DNA of 64,000 bases from Ceratodon purpureus (GCA_014871385.1 CM026426.1:97800861-97864860); one strand, 5' to 3'; counted from the first letter of the stretch, positions 11,698-23,527 are shown. Notes: generated by a model not told the origin, from the sequence alone. Translations and numbers: made by a program.

Positions 11698-12208
11698 CTG
11701 TAGAGTGGGGTCCAGAAATAATTCGAAATTTGTTTTTGAGTGAGAAAAATTTCAGTATTGCCTACTTTGAAAGCCTCCTGAGAGCTCGGATATTGGTATT
11801 TCACCACAAAATATTTAGAAAAGAATCATCTTTAAGTTAATTATATGTATGCCATTTTTCAAGGCCAAAACATTTACCAAAAAAAAGTCATTCAAAATCT
11901 ACCACCAAGGCCATGTTTCATTGCTGCCAACTTTGACAGCCTCCCAAAGATTGAATTTTTCTTTTTTGGCCATGAAATTCTTGGAAAAAAGTCCCCTTTA
12001 TGTTGATAACATATGATAAAAAGTTCAAGGCCAAAAGAAGAATATCAAAAAAGATATCAACAATCTACCAAAATGTGTAGTTGTCTGAAAGAATAGGGGA
12101 AACCATTTCATTGCAACCAACGGTTGAGAAATTGTCCATTTACCATAAAAATGGAATTTTTCTGACTCAAAAACAAATTTCGAATTATTTTTGGACCCCA
12201 CTCTACAG
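11698..12208. mobile_element. TA-flanked MITE with ~50-bp TIRs (Tc1/mariner type)
   Basis: Left end CTGTAGAGTGGGGTCCAGAA and right end, read inverted, CTGTAGAGTGGGGTCCAAAA continue together for about 53 bp with only a few mismatches (shared ATAATTCGAAATTTGTTTTT). TA lies directly outside each end (11696-11697 and 12209-12210). The 511-bp element has no coding capacity. The TA target and long simple TIRs fit a non-autonomous Tc1/mariner element. Confidence 0.75.
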
Positions 12209-12730
12209 TAGCCTCGAACAAGTCTTGCAACCATCTTGTGAACTCTTGAAATTCTCTCATTCATTTTCAATATGGGAGGATTTTATCAAATTTATCTTAT
12301 CAAATCTTTTGTGTTACAGACCCTTCACGTAGTCATAAAATGTCAATGTCAAAAAAAGAAATCTCTATTTTTGGTGATTTTTTTTATCTTATTCACTTAA
12401 TTTCAAAAAAATTAACTGAAAAATATATATGATGATTTTTTAAAATTTGATTGCCCCAATTTATAGGATATAGCATTGATCACATTCTTGGTATTACAAA
12501 GATGCACACTATGTACAGGGTTGTTCATGGGACATAAGGACCGGTCCGTCCGTCCGGTCCGCTCGTCCGTCCGTTAAGGGTCAGGAGGGTCCGTTTGACC
12601 AAGACTTACGGTTGACCATCCAAATGGAGAAATGGGAGTTACCTTGGCCACCTAGGATGCCACGCGTCTGACATGTCACCAAATATTCCACATATAGAGT
12701 TGACACGGGGGATGACGTGGCTAAGAGGAA

Positions 12731-12768
12731 GGGCGCCAACGCCTTGGGGGAGGGGGGGCGCCAGCATC

Positions 12769-12805
<37 letters not shown>

Positions 12806-13035
12806 AGTGCTTCAAGGAGGGGGGGCCAACGCTTCTAGGAGGGATGGGGGGGGCCAGAGCTTCTTGTGGGGGGGGGGGGGGGGGGGGGGGGGGGGAGGGG
12901 GGAGGGAGGGGGGCGGGGGCGCAAGCTTCTTGGAGGGGGGCGCGAGCTTCTAAGGGGGGCTAGAGCTTCTGGGAGGGGGGGCTAGAGCTTCTTGGAGGGG
13001 AGGCCAGAGCTTCCGGGAGGGGGGGCGCGAGGTTA
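12731..13035. repeat. G-rich ~20-bp minisatellite with poly-G runs
   Basis: About ten degenerate units of the form GCxAGAGCTTCTTGGAGGGGG, with units near 12731, 12752, 12804, 12826, 12852, 12914, 12936, 12957, 12979 and 13001. Several have their G run expanded; two runs exceed 25 G. Apparent glycine-rich reading frames here are a by-product. The plus strand could form G-quadruplexes. The long G runs are also places where assemblies often err. Confidence 0.85.
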
Positions 13036-13489
13036 TGGGTTTAAGATGATTCTGGAGAACGGGGCATACAATTAATATTTTATTTTTTTCCGTTCCATTA
13101 CAAAAATAGCAATAAAATTTTATTCTCCACAAGAGTACATAGCTGTCAAAAAAAGATTTATTACGATTTTGCAAACGTGTAAACAAAGCCATATAGGCAT
13201 CAAAATGTTACATATGCAATTCACTATGGTACTACAATGTGCCTCTAAAACAACTATCGGGAGCTTTGAAGTTGTAAGGGGGACTCATCAAATCATCCAC
13301 AACTCTTGCAAGTGATAGCCTCATCGTGGGGTCTTCGTTAAGCAAGCCATTCAACTTCGTTGAGAATGCAATCATTGACATTGTATCCTTGAAGAGGTAT
13401 GGGCATTGTTCGTCCCTCCATATCATCTTTGCCAAATAGCCTACCAAAAATGCATTAGATTGCTCCATCCTGGAACTCTAAATTTTATA

Positions 13490-14012
13490 TTATAATCCCC
13501 TTTCTCTTCCAATATTAATGTTTCATCTCTTAATGTTTTGTGCATACTTCCCTCTGTAATGATTCATTTATTTATTTCTCTTCCAACCTTGTTCCACTCT
13601 ATACTATTTTTTATTTTTTTTTCCCTTTATCTTTCAATATTAATATTTGTTTTTTTTTTAACTCTTCCATTTATTTTTAATTGTATATTAGAGCATTGTT
13701 TGTTTCTTCCGTACTAAATTGATTAATTATTCAAATTTTTATTTCTCTTCCAACCTTCTTCCATCCCATGCTATTGATTTTATATTATCCCTTTCTCTTC
13801 TGATTTTAATGTTTGTTTTTTTGTTTTTTTTTTAATCTCTACCATTTATTTTTAATTCTATGTTAGAGCATTGTTTGTTTCTTCCGTACTAAATCAATTA
13901 ATTATCTAAATATTTTTAATTCTATGTTAATTCATTGTTTGTTTCTGGCATACTTCCTTTCATAATTATTTATTTCTCTTGCAACCTTGTTCCACTCTAT
14001 ACTATTTTTTAT
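13490..14012. repeat. T/C-rich tandemly duplicated block inside the hAT-like element
   Basis: The segment ATTTCTCTTCCAACCTT recurs near 13574, 13740 and 13973, and AGAGCATTGTTTGTTTCTTC near 13690 and 13866, so a unit of about 170-230 bp is repeated imperfectly. No coding capacity. Confidence 0.65.
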
Positions 14013-14379
14013 TTTTTTTATACGATTATGTCCGGGGACCGACCGGTCCGTCCGTCCGTCCGTCCGTCCATGTCCGGAAATTTTGCCCATGTCCGTCCGA
14101 TAAGACAACCCTGACTATGTAGGTAAAATTCTCCTCTATGTGCATCCAAAAGAAGAAAAAAATCTCCTCTATGTGGCTCTAAAGTATTTTCATAGTTTCC
14201 ATTCATTCATATTCTAGGCTAAGGAAATCAAACTCATATATATAAAATCAAAATTTGATCGGATAAAGTCAAATTAGGTATCATTACAAAGTTATATTAG
14301 TATAGAAGCTTATTATGATATGAAGTTTACAATATGTCTTACTCACTAACAAGTATTCTACAGTAAAATGGAACACCTA

Positions 14380-16147
14380 CTACCATTCAGTGCTACTACC
14401 TTGAGTTGTTATTACAGCTTTCATCCGTGTTGGCATTGTTGAAATCAACTTCTTGATGCTTTTTTTAAGGTATATCCTCTCAAGCTAGATTGACTGATGT
14501 CCACATTTTGTCTTTGTTTCGTGGTGTATTTCTTTGTTGCACTTGATCTTTAACTTGCTTCCAGACATTTTCTCTACGATTAAGGTCAAGAGAATTCAAA
14601 ACCCATTCAAGCTTTTTCAATCCAAGTTGCTCTCTCCAAACTTTTTTTATATTACTACCATGTACTAGAGCACCATCCTCTATTAACCCCTAAACGTCTA
14701 AACGACCAAAAACTGGTCGTTTTCATTTTTCCAAGTTCCATAACTGTCATCCAAATGATAATTTTTCATCCATTTTTTTTTCATATTGTAAAGTTGTGAG
14801 AAATCTATTTAATCTCATTTACACATTCTCAAAATAATAATTTCATGAATTTTGGTGCCTCCCTAAAGTCAAAAAGATCAATACCGTGTGTGTATTCAAA
14901 AATTCCTTGATACAGACAGCTGAAACACAATTTGGACTATTGGGATGATCTTTTTTGGAGTTGAGGTAAACTAATGAAATGTAGTTTGGATAATCTATTT
15001 TCTAGTCCAATTTAAAATTTTAAAAAATACCTAAAATTGAGTGATTTATAGCTGGTATAAGATGAAGGGGTATAACCGTGGCTACTTCTTGATTTTCCAC
15101 GGTTTTAGGTTTTTTCATGAATTAAAACATAATTTTTGAGCACGGTAACTAATATAAGGTTTCTGGTTGTCATATTCATCTATGGTAAATATTTCATAAT
15201 TTTTTAGTATAATCTATATTTGATATGAATTTTCTTTGTTTGTTTTGATTTGAAAATTTATATTAAATATATTTTGAAACATTCAATTTTGATAAAATTG
15301 TTTCTTGTAGATAACATGAGTATCTAGCTAAGAAAATTTTAAAATTCATATTTTACATTATTTATAGTAGCAGAATAGAGCATCCAAAGTCAAAGTCTAT
15401 TTCCGTGGTCATAGGCTCAGGCATTTGGGGGTTAAAATGAGGTGTTCTTAGTGGTTATGGTGCCAATAATAATGCTCTAATGCTCTTTGAGATACTATAT
15501 CTATAAAGTCTTTGGCAATGCGTCTATTAGGAGGAATTAACACCAAATAAGACTTAGAAGAGCCAGTGATAGCACCCCATACCATAATTGAAGTCCTTCC
15601 GAATTTGTATGTAGGTGTTAAGCAATTGTAGTTGTAGCGTTCATATGCTTTTCGCCACACACGAATTTGGCGTGATGGTTTTCCAACTTCAAAGGAGACT
15701 CATTGCTCCAAATCACAATACTACAATCGTCAATCGTCCAATGCAAGTGCTCCTTTGCAAAAGCCAACCTCTTTGCCTTGTGTATGTTACTCAAGAATGG
15801 TTTCTTCATTGCAATGCAATTGTTAATACCGAGCTCATGAAGCTCTTTACGTAAAGTTGTCATGCCCACGGAAGATGTCACATTGCTGCACAATTCTGCA
15901 AGAGGAGCACGACGATTATTACTAAGATCTCTATAGAGCTTTCTCCTATCTCGGTCACTCATATTTCGCAGCCTACTGCACTTACTTGCTGGCAATACAG
16001 AGCTACTATTTCTAATCGCTTGAGAATCCTTGAAATAGTCAATTTTGGCCTTTCTACAATGTTTCCAATTTCACTCACTGACATGCCAAATTTCTGCATA
16101 CCAACTATCATGTGTCGTACATCATTTGATACATAACTCCTTGTCAT
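14380..16147 (-). pseudogene. Tc1/mariner transposase relic, split by a TTAA element
   Basis: The protein runs leftward from ATG at 16147. An N-terminal helix-turn-helix (MSVSEIGNIVERPKLTISRI) is followed by KRLAFAKEHLHWTIDDCSIV, then IWSNES where the first catalytic Asp is expected, then FGRTSIMVWGAI. After an insertion the second catalytic box appears as EDGALVHGS, then VWREQLGL...LNSLDLNRRENVWKQVK (the SPDLNPIENxW motif), and the C-terminal MPTRMKAVI...QG. Lesions include two frameshifts (about 15990 and 15650), a TAA at the end of the YYWHHNH stretch, and Asp to Asn at the first active-site position. A possible end, CAGTAAAATGG after a TA, lies at 14361. No matching right TIR was found. 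Confidence 0.85.
14687..15431. mobile_element. piggyBac-like non-autonomous insertion at TTAA
   Basis: The Tc1 transposase frame is interrupted by 745 bp. The insertion has TTAA on both sides (14683-14686 and 15432-15435). Its ends are imperfect inverted repeats: CCCCTAAACGTCT on the left and CCCCCAAATGCCT (inverted) on the right. A TTAA target with ends starting CCC is the piggyBac signature. Ignoring the insertion and one TTAA copy, the flanking Tc1 sequences share one reading frame, which fits a clean insertion. A hairpin (AACGACC...GGTCGTT) lies just inside the left end and a second (ACCGTGG...CCACGGT) near 15073. No transposase is encoded. Confidence 0.78.
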
Positions 16148-16159
16148 GGTGCACAATCC

Positions 16160-16580
16160 TCAAACAACATTTACATCTACAAAAAATTTGATTAATAAGG
16201 TCCTAACAACAACACAGAAATGATATGTTTGACAAACAGAACTTGTAGCACACAATTTTTCTAAGAAATGTGTACCATCAAGATGACTTGCAAACATGTA
16301 TGTGTATCTCTGGACCCCCCAAGCTCAAACATACTCAAAATCTGGTATTCGAGAGAAGAAGTGATCACATTAAGAAGGGTGCCCTTTTCCAAGATATTTA
16401 AGCATGATGGCAATTTTGGTAGACACATGGCAATGGATGCCTCTTTATATTTAGAAAATGCATGGTGTATGAAGATAACTGGAAGAACTCCCATGATGCA
16501 AAAAATCTCATGGAGATGTGATGGTTATCATGCCAACACCATCATTCTAAATTAGGCCATGGGATATGTTTTAAGGTAAA
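16160..16580. other. No gene recognised
   Basis: Overlapping frames on both strands (plus 16268-16555, minus 16261-16494) look moderately protein-like, but I recognise no family and cannot choose a strand. The missing right TIR of the Tc1 relic would be expected here. Confidence 0.35.
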
Positions 16581-17751
16581 CACTAGTACAAACCCCTGCA
16601 CCTAGGAACTAGCTGGGGAACTGGGCTAGTTGATTCTAGAATCACACTCCCGGAGTCACCCCCTTTCGTCACAGGTAACCGCGACTTGCGTTTACATTAC
16701 CCCCTTCCTCAGTTTTACCCTGATCTGTGGTTTAGTTTGTATGCGTGACAAGTGGACCTCCTTGATCTCGTATTGCAAGAGTAGAGGACATGTCGGATTG
16801 TGGTTCAGAGTGACATGTGTGTTTCGTATGTTGATGCTCATGGGATCCGCAGAGCAGTTTCGTCGCAGATCATTACACAGGTGGACATGTGTTTTGTATC
16901 GCGTAAATCTGGCTACTGTGCACGAGCGGTGATGTTGCCATTTGTCAACATCATATTCTGATAATTTTCAATAAGCTTTCTGATAAACTTCTGATTCATA
17001 CCAATTCTGAAATAGAGTTTACAGACACGGAACAGGAGCATTTTTCCCAAAAATGAAATACAATAAATTTCATTGATCAATTGCTTCCATACTGAAAGGT
17101 GGTAGGCATCCCCCACTATTGTATTCACCGTTCACCTCGCCCAGATAAGGAGCAGGCAATGCGGCTTGCTAGTAGTATCTACTGTCTGAATAGCAAGATA
17201 GGTAGGTGGTATAGACAATGGTTTATATCTACCCGACTACAAACTACAGGAAACTCCAGGAGAAAAGCATTACGAGTCAACATGGCTGTGAGTGTGTAGT
17301 CTGTATGACTCACCTTGCACCCAATCTATGAAACCTAGGAATCTGAATTCTACCTGTGTTCTGGTACTTGGCCACAATAGCTGACATATGTTGCAGATGA
17401 TCGAAAAGAATCTGTTTTCGACAATCGACCACCATGTGATATGACATTTAACCTTCATACTTGTGCATCTTCTAATCCTGTTTCAATGCATAACATTTAG
17501 AATACCCTCATAGTGAGTACTTCGTTAATATTTTATGTCTCGTGTTACAGTCAATTTGAAAATCGAAGTCTGCCCTACCAAGATATAGATAGTGTAAATG
17601 ATCAATTGAAAACCTCAAATTAAATAAAGTAACTAAATTGAAACGAATACGTGCGGTTTGCATACAAATTTCTTATAATGTAAAAGCATATAAATTAGAT
17701 TCAAAGCAAATAAGGAGTGGAGCAGCAATACCTTTCAACGTATGTCGAGCG

Positions 17752-19457
17752 TTGTTATATCAAATGTTGTTTCACTTCCCTTTGGATGTCCTCTTTTTTT
17801 GTCACATCGATGACGTAATCAGAACCCCATATCCCCAATGCATCGTTTGTGAATTCAGCCTCTCTGACATCGTCAAGTGTTTTTATGGCTTTATTTGGCT
17901 GCTTCGCTGGATGCATCACTTTCACCCCCATTTGAAACACTTTTATGATCTCCACCAATTGAATACCTGTTTCCCAGTTCACAGCACGCCAGGGAGAGGA
18001 TTGCAACTTTGATTTCGTTGTTTTAAAGCTATATCCTGTTTTTCCTAGAGCAACAGGTTCTCCCATACGAGTTGGGTGCAAAACCCATACGTCTTTGTTT
18101 TCTTTCAGTGGAAATTTTTTCTAAAAAATGTAATGTACCACTGTTAGATCGAAATACAGTACAAAGTAATCGAAGTCAAATGGTAGTGAAAACAATGAGG
18201 TTAATGGAATCAATCAGTACCTGATCACCCATGGGCGATAAATTGGACGGTGGTTGCCGTCCAAAAACATACTGGTACTTTTTTTGGACGAGCACTCTGC
18301 CATTGCAGAGGCTACCGTTTTCATTTTAGACCCCTCCGGAACTAGCACTACTCCTTCAGTGGAAAAAGAAGTAACTGTGCCGGCTTGTAACACCACGTCT
18401 GTTTCTAACGCGTCTGAGTCTTCCACTTCAGGCAAACTATCACCCGTTGTCGTATTACGTATCTCAAGTACGTCTGGATTCCAGGACACCGTGACTCGTT
18501 TTGGATTCCTCTCTGCAACTCAACCAGTATGTTTGAAATTGTCACTACTAAATTGTTTACAACAGAAGAGAATGAAATGAAATTGTCAATCAGCTCTAAA
18601 GTACAAAACGCTTAGTTACAAACAATAACTAGTACATTACAACAAGGTTCATACACGATGATCTATAATTAAAAATTATAAACAAATCAGTGGCCGGGGA
18701 CTGTACCATCTCGTAATAGTGACTGCATTCCTACAGTCGGAGTCCATCATTAACCACAAAGAAGATAGTGAATTTTTTGTTCTCCTCATAAACACTACAA
18801 TTGTACAATTTAGGTCATGTTATAGCAACAAAGCAATCCTAGTTCATACATACACCTCACGGTTTTCTAGATCCAAATTGTTCGCATCATTAAGGAAATC
18901 GCTTTCATCAGACAGGGAAAATGCTGGATATAATTACCGTCGTTAGATAAGGTCGTTCTTCTGCCACGGAACGTGCTCATGTTACCTAAATCATCATCAA
19001 CCACCTCTACATCAGGTTCCATCATATGTTCAATATTAGCATAATGACTCCTCCCTGATGGAAGGACGGCTGCACCATCATCTTGATAATTCGATGTAAT
19101 CCCCTTTGAAGAATCTAAAAGATTTCCTTGCATAGACAAAACTGAGTCATTCTTTCGGGTATAATGACGTCTGTCTTGATCTACTGTAGAATAGACATTC
19201 CTATCAAAGAGGGATCGCCGGAGGCTACTATCTTCATACTCCCGATTTGTATTGATTTCCATGGTCTCTTATGTATCCAACATGCAACAAAGTCTCCCAA
19301 CAGTGTATTGGAAATCATTGCGCTCTCGAAGTTTTTCCAGCAAGCTCTCGACATTGCCCTTTCCAGTTGAAGTCCCCTGATTCAATACAGACACTGATGC
19401 TTCATCGATTCGTGTTTTTCCTTTATCATTTTGAGGTTGATTATGGTTCTCTTCCAT
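17752..19457 (-). pseudogene. CACTA companion gene, unknown function
   Basis: A spliced minus-strand gene. ATG near 19457 opens MEENHNQPQNDKGKTRIDEA, followed by a predicted coiled region (VESLLEKLRERNDF), an in-frame TAA near 19270, and an acidic/polar stretch (MEPDVEVVDDDLGNMSTFRG) ending at a donor near 18943. The next exon begins after an AG near 18519 with RNPKRVTVSWNPDVLEIRN and ends at a donor near 18218. The last exon, 18120-17755, contains VWVLHPTRMGEPVALGKTGY and ends VIDVTKKEDIQREVKQHLI. I recognise no domain. Position next to the Ptta-type gene, same strand and similar exon style suggest a second regulatory or DNA-binding protein of the CACTA element. Confidence 0.5.
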
Positions 19458-19667
19458 GTGCAAGAACATCAAAACTAGTTAGCACAATTTCATCTCACGT
19501 TTATAATATATATTCTACCACAGGACATGGGACGAGTACCAAAAATCCTCATTTGCAAGTTATTTATTAAGCAATGTTTCAGCGTAAATCATGTTCATAA
19601 AACAAGTTCATAAACCCTCATTCATTGAATCGACAATGTACACATCTGAACATGTCATGTCCACATC

Positions 19668-21117
19668 TCAACATGTCATGTCCACATCAGGAAGAGGAAA
19701 TGGGCGAATTTCAAGTTGATCTGTTACCACTGGTTCGCATATCACCGAAGGTGTGACAGTCTCAATCTGCAAAGGCTGCATAAATCAGTAATTTCGTCTT
19801 GTTCATGAAACAAGGATATTCTAACAAATGAGTCTAACAATATCCAGTCCGTAAATAGTGACAACGAAAAAGTTCTATTGAAATCTAAACATTGTTGCTT
19901 AGAAAACTTTTGATTGAAAACCCACCGTAGTCGTATCCATTAGTGATGGCAAAGCATGCCGCGTTGTCTGTTCCCCACCTGCCTTCATTGACTGCCGTTG
20001 TGCTAATTTTTCCGCGTTCATTACACGCATTCGCCCAGATCTACTGATACCTTCTGGACTAGCCCACCAAGCCATCAGGGCTGGATGTCGTTCATGTGGA
20101 CACTCTGGATGTTTATTTCCGGTTTCTTCATAATGCTTTCGAAACATAGACCTGCTCTTCTCAGTTTGCTTTCTCATGTATATGGGAAACCATCTCTCCT
20201 TGAGGGGAGGTTCAAATACAAATTGTTCTCGCACAAGTTGTTCAACTTTAACAAACTGGTGATCATTGTCTGCAAAGTGAATCTGCGCGACATTCACATA
20301 ATGTCCCATTAGCTTCTTAATAAGGGATGTAACTCTCAACTTGTTTGTCAACATGTTACCTCCTCCATCCGTTGTAATTTTAAAAGGGGTACCGCTGTTG
20401 AGTCTGATATGACGTTGGTACTCCACGTCCGCTCTTCGCTACTTTGCCCTCTTGATCGCATCACGAGTTTCTGTAGTATAAACCTCCTGTCCAACCACAC
20501 CATCCATTGGCTGATGGACAGCGATTTTGCGAGCATCTTCTTCTACATGTTCTTCTGGTTGTCCGGCAAACAACGAAGATTCTGGTGGATTCATACTTAG
20601 CGACTCCAAGGAATAAGGAACAGCTCTAGGGAGACCATCATTTGCGTTGTCAGCGTTCTCTCGAGCTCCGTTACAAGTCTCCTGTACTCCGATACGAAAA
20701 GATTCAACTGGCTTCGGAGGACGCATTGTGTTGCTACCCGGGTTCTGGTTTGCAGACATAAATCTTTGAACTTCCAACATTGCCGCCTTGTAACTTGCAT
20801 CATATATTGCGGCCGCACCTGCATTTACTATCACATAGACACTATTACATGTGTCCATCATAGACGTGCCCATCCAAGGGCTAATACTCCGTAAATGGTA
20901 TTCATTTGACTTTCGAAGACTATAATGTCATCGTAGCATAATCTTTAGAGTAAAAATACTTAACAGGCACTTGTCAATTGCCATTACCTGAATTTGAGTT
21001 ACCCACTGAGATGTTTGGAGTTGGTGTATTTTCACTTCCATCGTTTTGTGTCAAATCCACTGTCCCGTCGTTGGCGAAGATGCTATCAAACTCCTTAACC
21101 TTTGCCCAGTCAGCCAT
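19668..21117 (-). pseudogene. TNPA-like protein (Ptta/En-Spm plant transposase family)
   Basis: Three exons join in phase. Exon 1 is 21117-20988 (MADWAKVKEFDSIFANDGTV), exon 2 is 20818-19926, and exon 3 starts at 19766. Exon 2 contains a linker and then the conserved segment: KRAK, a TAG stop, RRADVEYQRHIRLNSGTPFK, LTNKLRVTSLIKKLMG, FVFEPPLKERWFPIYMRKQT and PALMAWWASPEGISRSGRM. The later part resembles the Ptta/En-Spm family, the subterminal-repeat binding partner of TNP2 in CACTA elements. Exon 3 ends with repeated DVDMTC encoded by a 21-bp tandem duplication (about 19646-19690). The in-frame TAG near 20445 makes it a likely pseudogene; otherwise the length (about 375 aa) is reasonable. Confidence 0.65.
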
Positions 21118-22169
21118 TGTGTACCTGAATCTCTGTGATTTACTGCAGCACTTGTATGAGTGGAGGATTAGGTTAGTAAATTAGGAAAAATATATAAGAG
21201 AAATAATGAATTGCAAATATCAATCAGAGGAGACCACAATCCTCTAAACTACGTATGGGAGGGATAAATAAATAGATCACACAAAGTTGTTATGACCTCA
21301 CGCATGTTCATTTTTGTCTTCACCACCTTGAAAAAGGGATGTTTCTACTTGATGTGGATAAACACACCGTTCATACAATAAAGAATGTAATAACATGCAA
21401 AAAAAATTGACCGTTGTCATACAAGACTAAAAGTGATCAATCACCAGAGAATTCAGAAAACCATTCACGTATTGTGTACATAATGGATTATTGCCTGAAC
21501 ACAAATGTGAAAAAGCTCAACAAAATAGAAACTAGTACTTCTTTGTAAATATACATGGATACTTCCAAACGTATGTTAGATTTTAATGGTCTAAACTTGG
21601 CAACATCTTTACAGATAAGCTTAAAAAGGCCACAGGTATTCACTATATTACAAAGATTGTCATACCTTCGAATTAAGTAACGTCGGGTGTATCCATAGAG
21701 AGAATTTTTGTAACCCTAAAGCAAAAAGGACATGCAGTACATACCTATTTCTGTACAGATTCACTCCCCAACATGAAGTGATGGTAGTTGGACGGTCACT
21801 GCCATATAATATCACAGAGATGAACTACTAGTACCTTGGTTGTAAAGGAACCCAAGTCGAAGACAGCGTCGTTGAGGAGCTGAGACTTCCAGAAGCTTGT
21901 AGAAAAAAATCGGCGCCCAGATTATGGTAATCCTCGGTTTCCCAAAAACCCTACGACGTCAAGTGTACTCGAACTCAACTAGAACTGCCAGTTAGAAATG
22001 GAAGTTCTAGAATCTACGTGTAACGTACATCCCGGCATGGTGATATAGTCGAGGTCTATTGAGTTCCCGCTCTTACTGTATTTCTTCTGATCCTCTCCAA
22101 CTTCTTTATCAACAATTAGCAATTGGAGCGTAACGCAATCGGAACCATTATCAAATGTAAGCCCCACCC

Positions 22170-22610
22170 TACTCCTTTTGTGATTCCGTTTCAGCTTTCG
22201 GACGTATGGGTTTTTTTTTAGAAATTGGTTTGGTTACCCACCAATGCGTGCCGGAATGCAGGACCGCAGCGACCTTGTTAAAACCCAACATAGAATCTTT
22301 GATTACTGGGGAGTGCGATTGCTTGAGATGTAATTGCAGTAAATTTCCAATTTGATAAGGTGAGTTTCTTGTTTTCTAAACTCTTTATTTCACACAAAAG
22401 GTTTTTTTATATTATTGGTAGAATCGTTTGCGCCAAAATCAGGTGTCGGCATTGCAGTTAGTGTCTGGAAACTAATCCGGATTCTGAACTAATACGTTCA
22501 AGTAAATCGCGTTTGCATTGGATTTGTTTAGTCGTCACCTTCATTTTAGAAGTCGATTGCACTGTTGTATAGGAATCAGTAGCATGTCCAAATATGGACC
22601 AGCCTCAGTA
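22170..22610. promoter_or_regulatory. Likely shared promoter region between divergent CACTA genes
   Basis: The Ptta-type gene reads leftward from 21117 and the TNP2 gene rightward from 29395. The interval between, once the Ty3 insertion is set aside, is about 2.3 kb of unique DNA and should hold both promoters. A candidate plus-strand leader exon ends at CCT|GTAAGA near 22614, just left of the Ty3 insertion; its intron would end at the AG before 29391. No TATA box was assigned. This is inference from gene layout. Confidence 0.35.
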
Positions 22611-22743
22611 CCTGTAAGACGACATCACTACCCTTTCTTTTCTATGCGATGTGCCAGAAGTAAATGGATCTTGAGATGTCGATACTGGTTAATGTTAATC
22701 GCAAGAACTCATTGCTTACTTTGGGATTCATGGCTATGTCCAG

Positions 22744-23527
22744 TGTAACAAACCTCCCAACAGGTTTGCCACCAAATCTCAACAAAAAGACAAATAAGAC
22801 AAGTGAAAGATAAAAACTCAACAGAACTACAAAGATCAAAAATATATTGACTGAAGGCTCACCACCCAACCATAGAGAAGTGATCACCAGAGAAGTGTCT
22901 CACCATCTCACCCCCGAGCCTTTATATATGAGTTCCTTCCCAAAAGGAACTACAGTCTATCTTAGGCTATGTCCCAGAGTCTAGCCTATTCATAGATCAT
23001 TCTATCTCCTTTACTCCTATATCTGGAGTAAAGGTAATCCACAAATCCTTCTAGGTTCTTCTATCTCTTCAACTTAGAGACTCTTCTAGATCTTTCCATC
23101 TTCTTTACTCCTATATCTGGAGTAAAGATAATCCATACATCATTCTAGATCCTTCTATCTCTTTAACTCATAGACTCTTCTAGATCTTTACTCTTATATC
23201 TAGAGTAAAGATAATTCACCACTATCTTTACTCCTATATTTAGAGTAAAGCTAATTCACTACTATCAGTAGTCTAATTCTAGTGTACCTCATCTTGAGTT
23301 GTCTAACTCTTGTACACATGTTCTCAATCTTGGAGTGGTCTAACTCCAATGCACTAAATATAGAGCTGTCTAACTCCAGTGCACATGTTCTCAATCTGGA
23401 GTTGTCTGACTCCGGTCCATCCATTCTCAACTGGGAGTTGTCTGACTCCTTTCATCCTCTGCTTACACACTGTCCAATGTGATTAGAAGATTTCATTCAT
23501 CCATCTATCAATGTAAGTTACCTTACA
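22744..23527 (-). repeat. 3' LTR of the Ty3 element
   Basis: Begins, in element orientation, TGTAAGGTAACTTACATTG and ends with TTTGTTACA. It contains a TATATAAAGG box near 22920 and four hairpin-forming CTTTACTC...GAGTAAAG motifs in U3. Confidence 0.95.

Larger units (their letters stand above)
12516..14113. mobile_element. hAT-like non-autonomous element, 8-bp TSD
   Basis: The element begins CAGGGTTGTTCATGGGACA and ends, read inverted, CAGGGTTGTCTTATCGGACG. Exact 8-bp duplications ACTATGTA flank it (12508-12515 and 14114-14121). CAGGG-type ends with an 8-bp TSD are the hAT signature. Just inside both ends are arrays of the tetramer GTCC/TCCG (12541-12577 and about 14035-14098). Inside lie a G-rich minisatellite, a T/C-rich duplicated block, and a 78-codon minus frame (13232-13468, containing LLNEDPTMRLSLARVVDDLM) that faintly resembles the end of a kinase-like or repeat domain and may be captured DNA. 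No hAT transposase is present. Confidence 0.8.

Noticed and set aside
12673..12963. Glycine-rich open frames on the plus strand
   Set aside because: They are produced by the G-rich minisatellite and poly-G runs inside the hAT-like element; open in several frames and without other coding signs.
16261..16555. Overlapping protein-like frames on both strands beside the CACTA end
   Set aside because: No family recognised and no splice or start evidence to prefer either strand.
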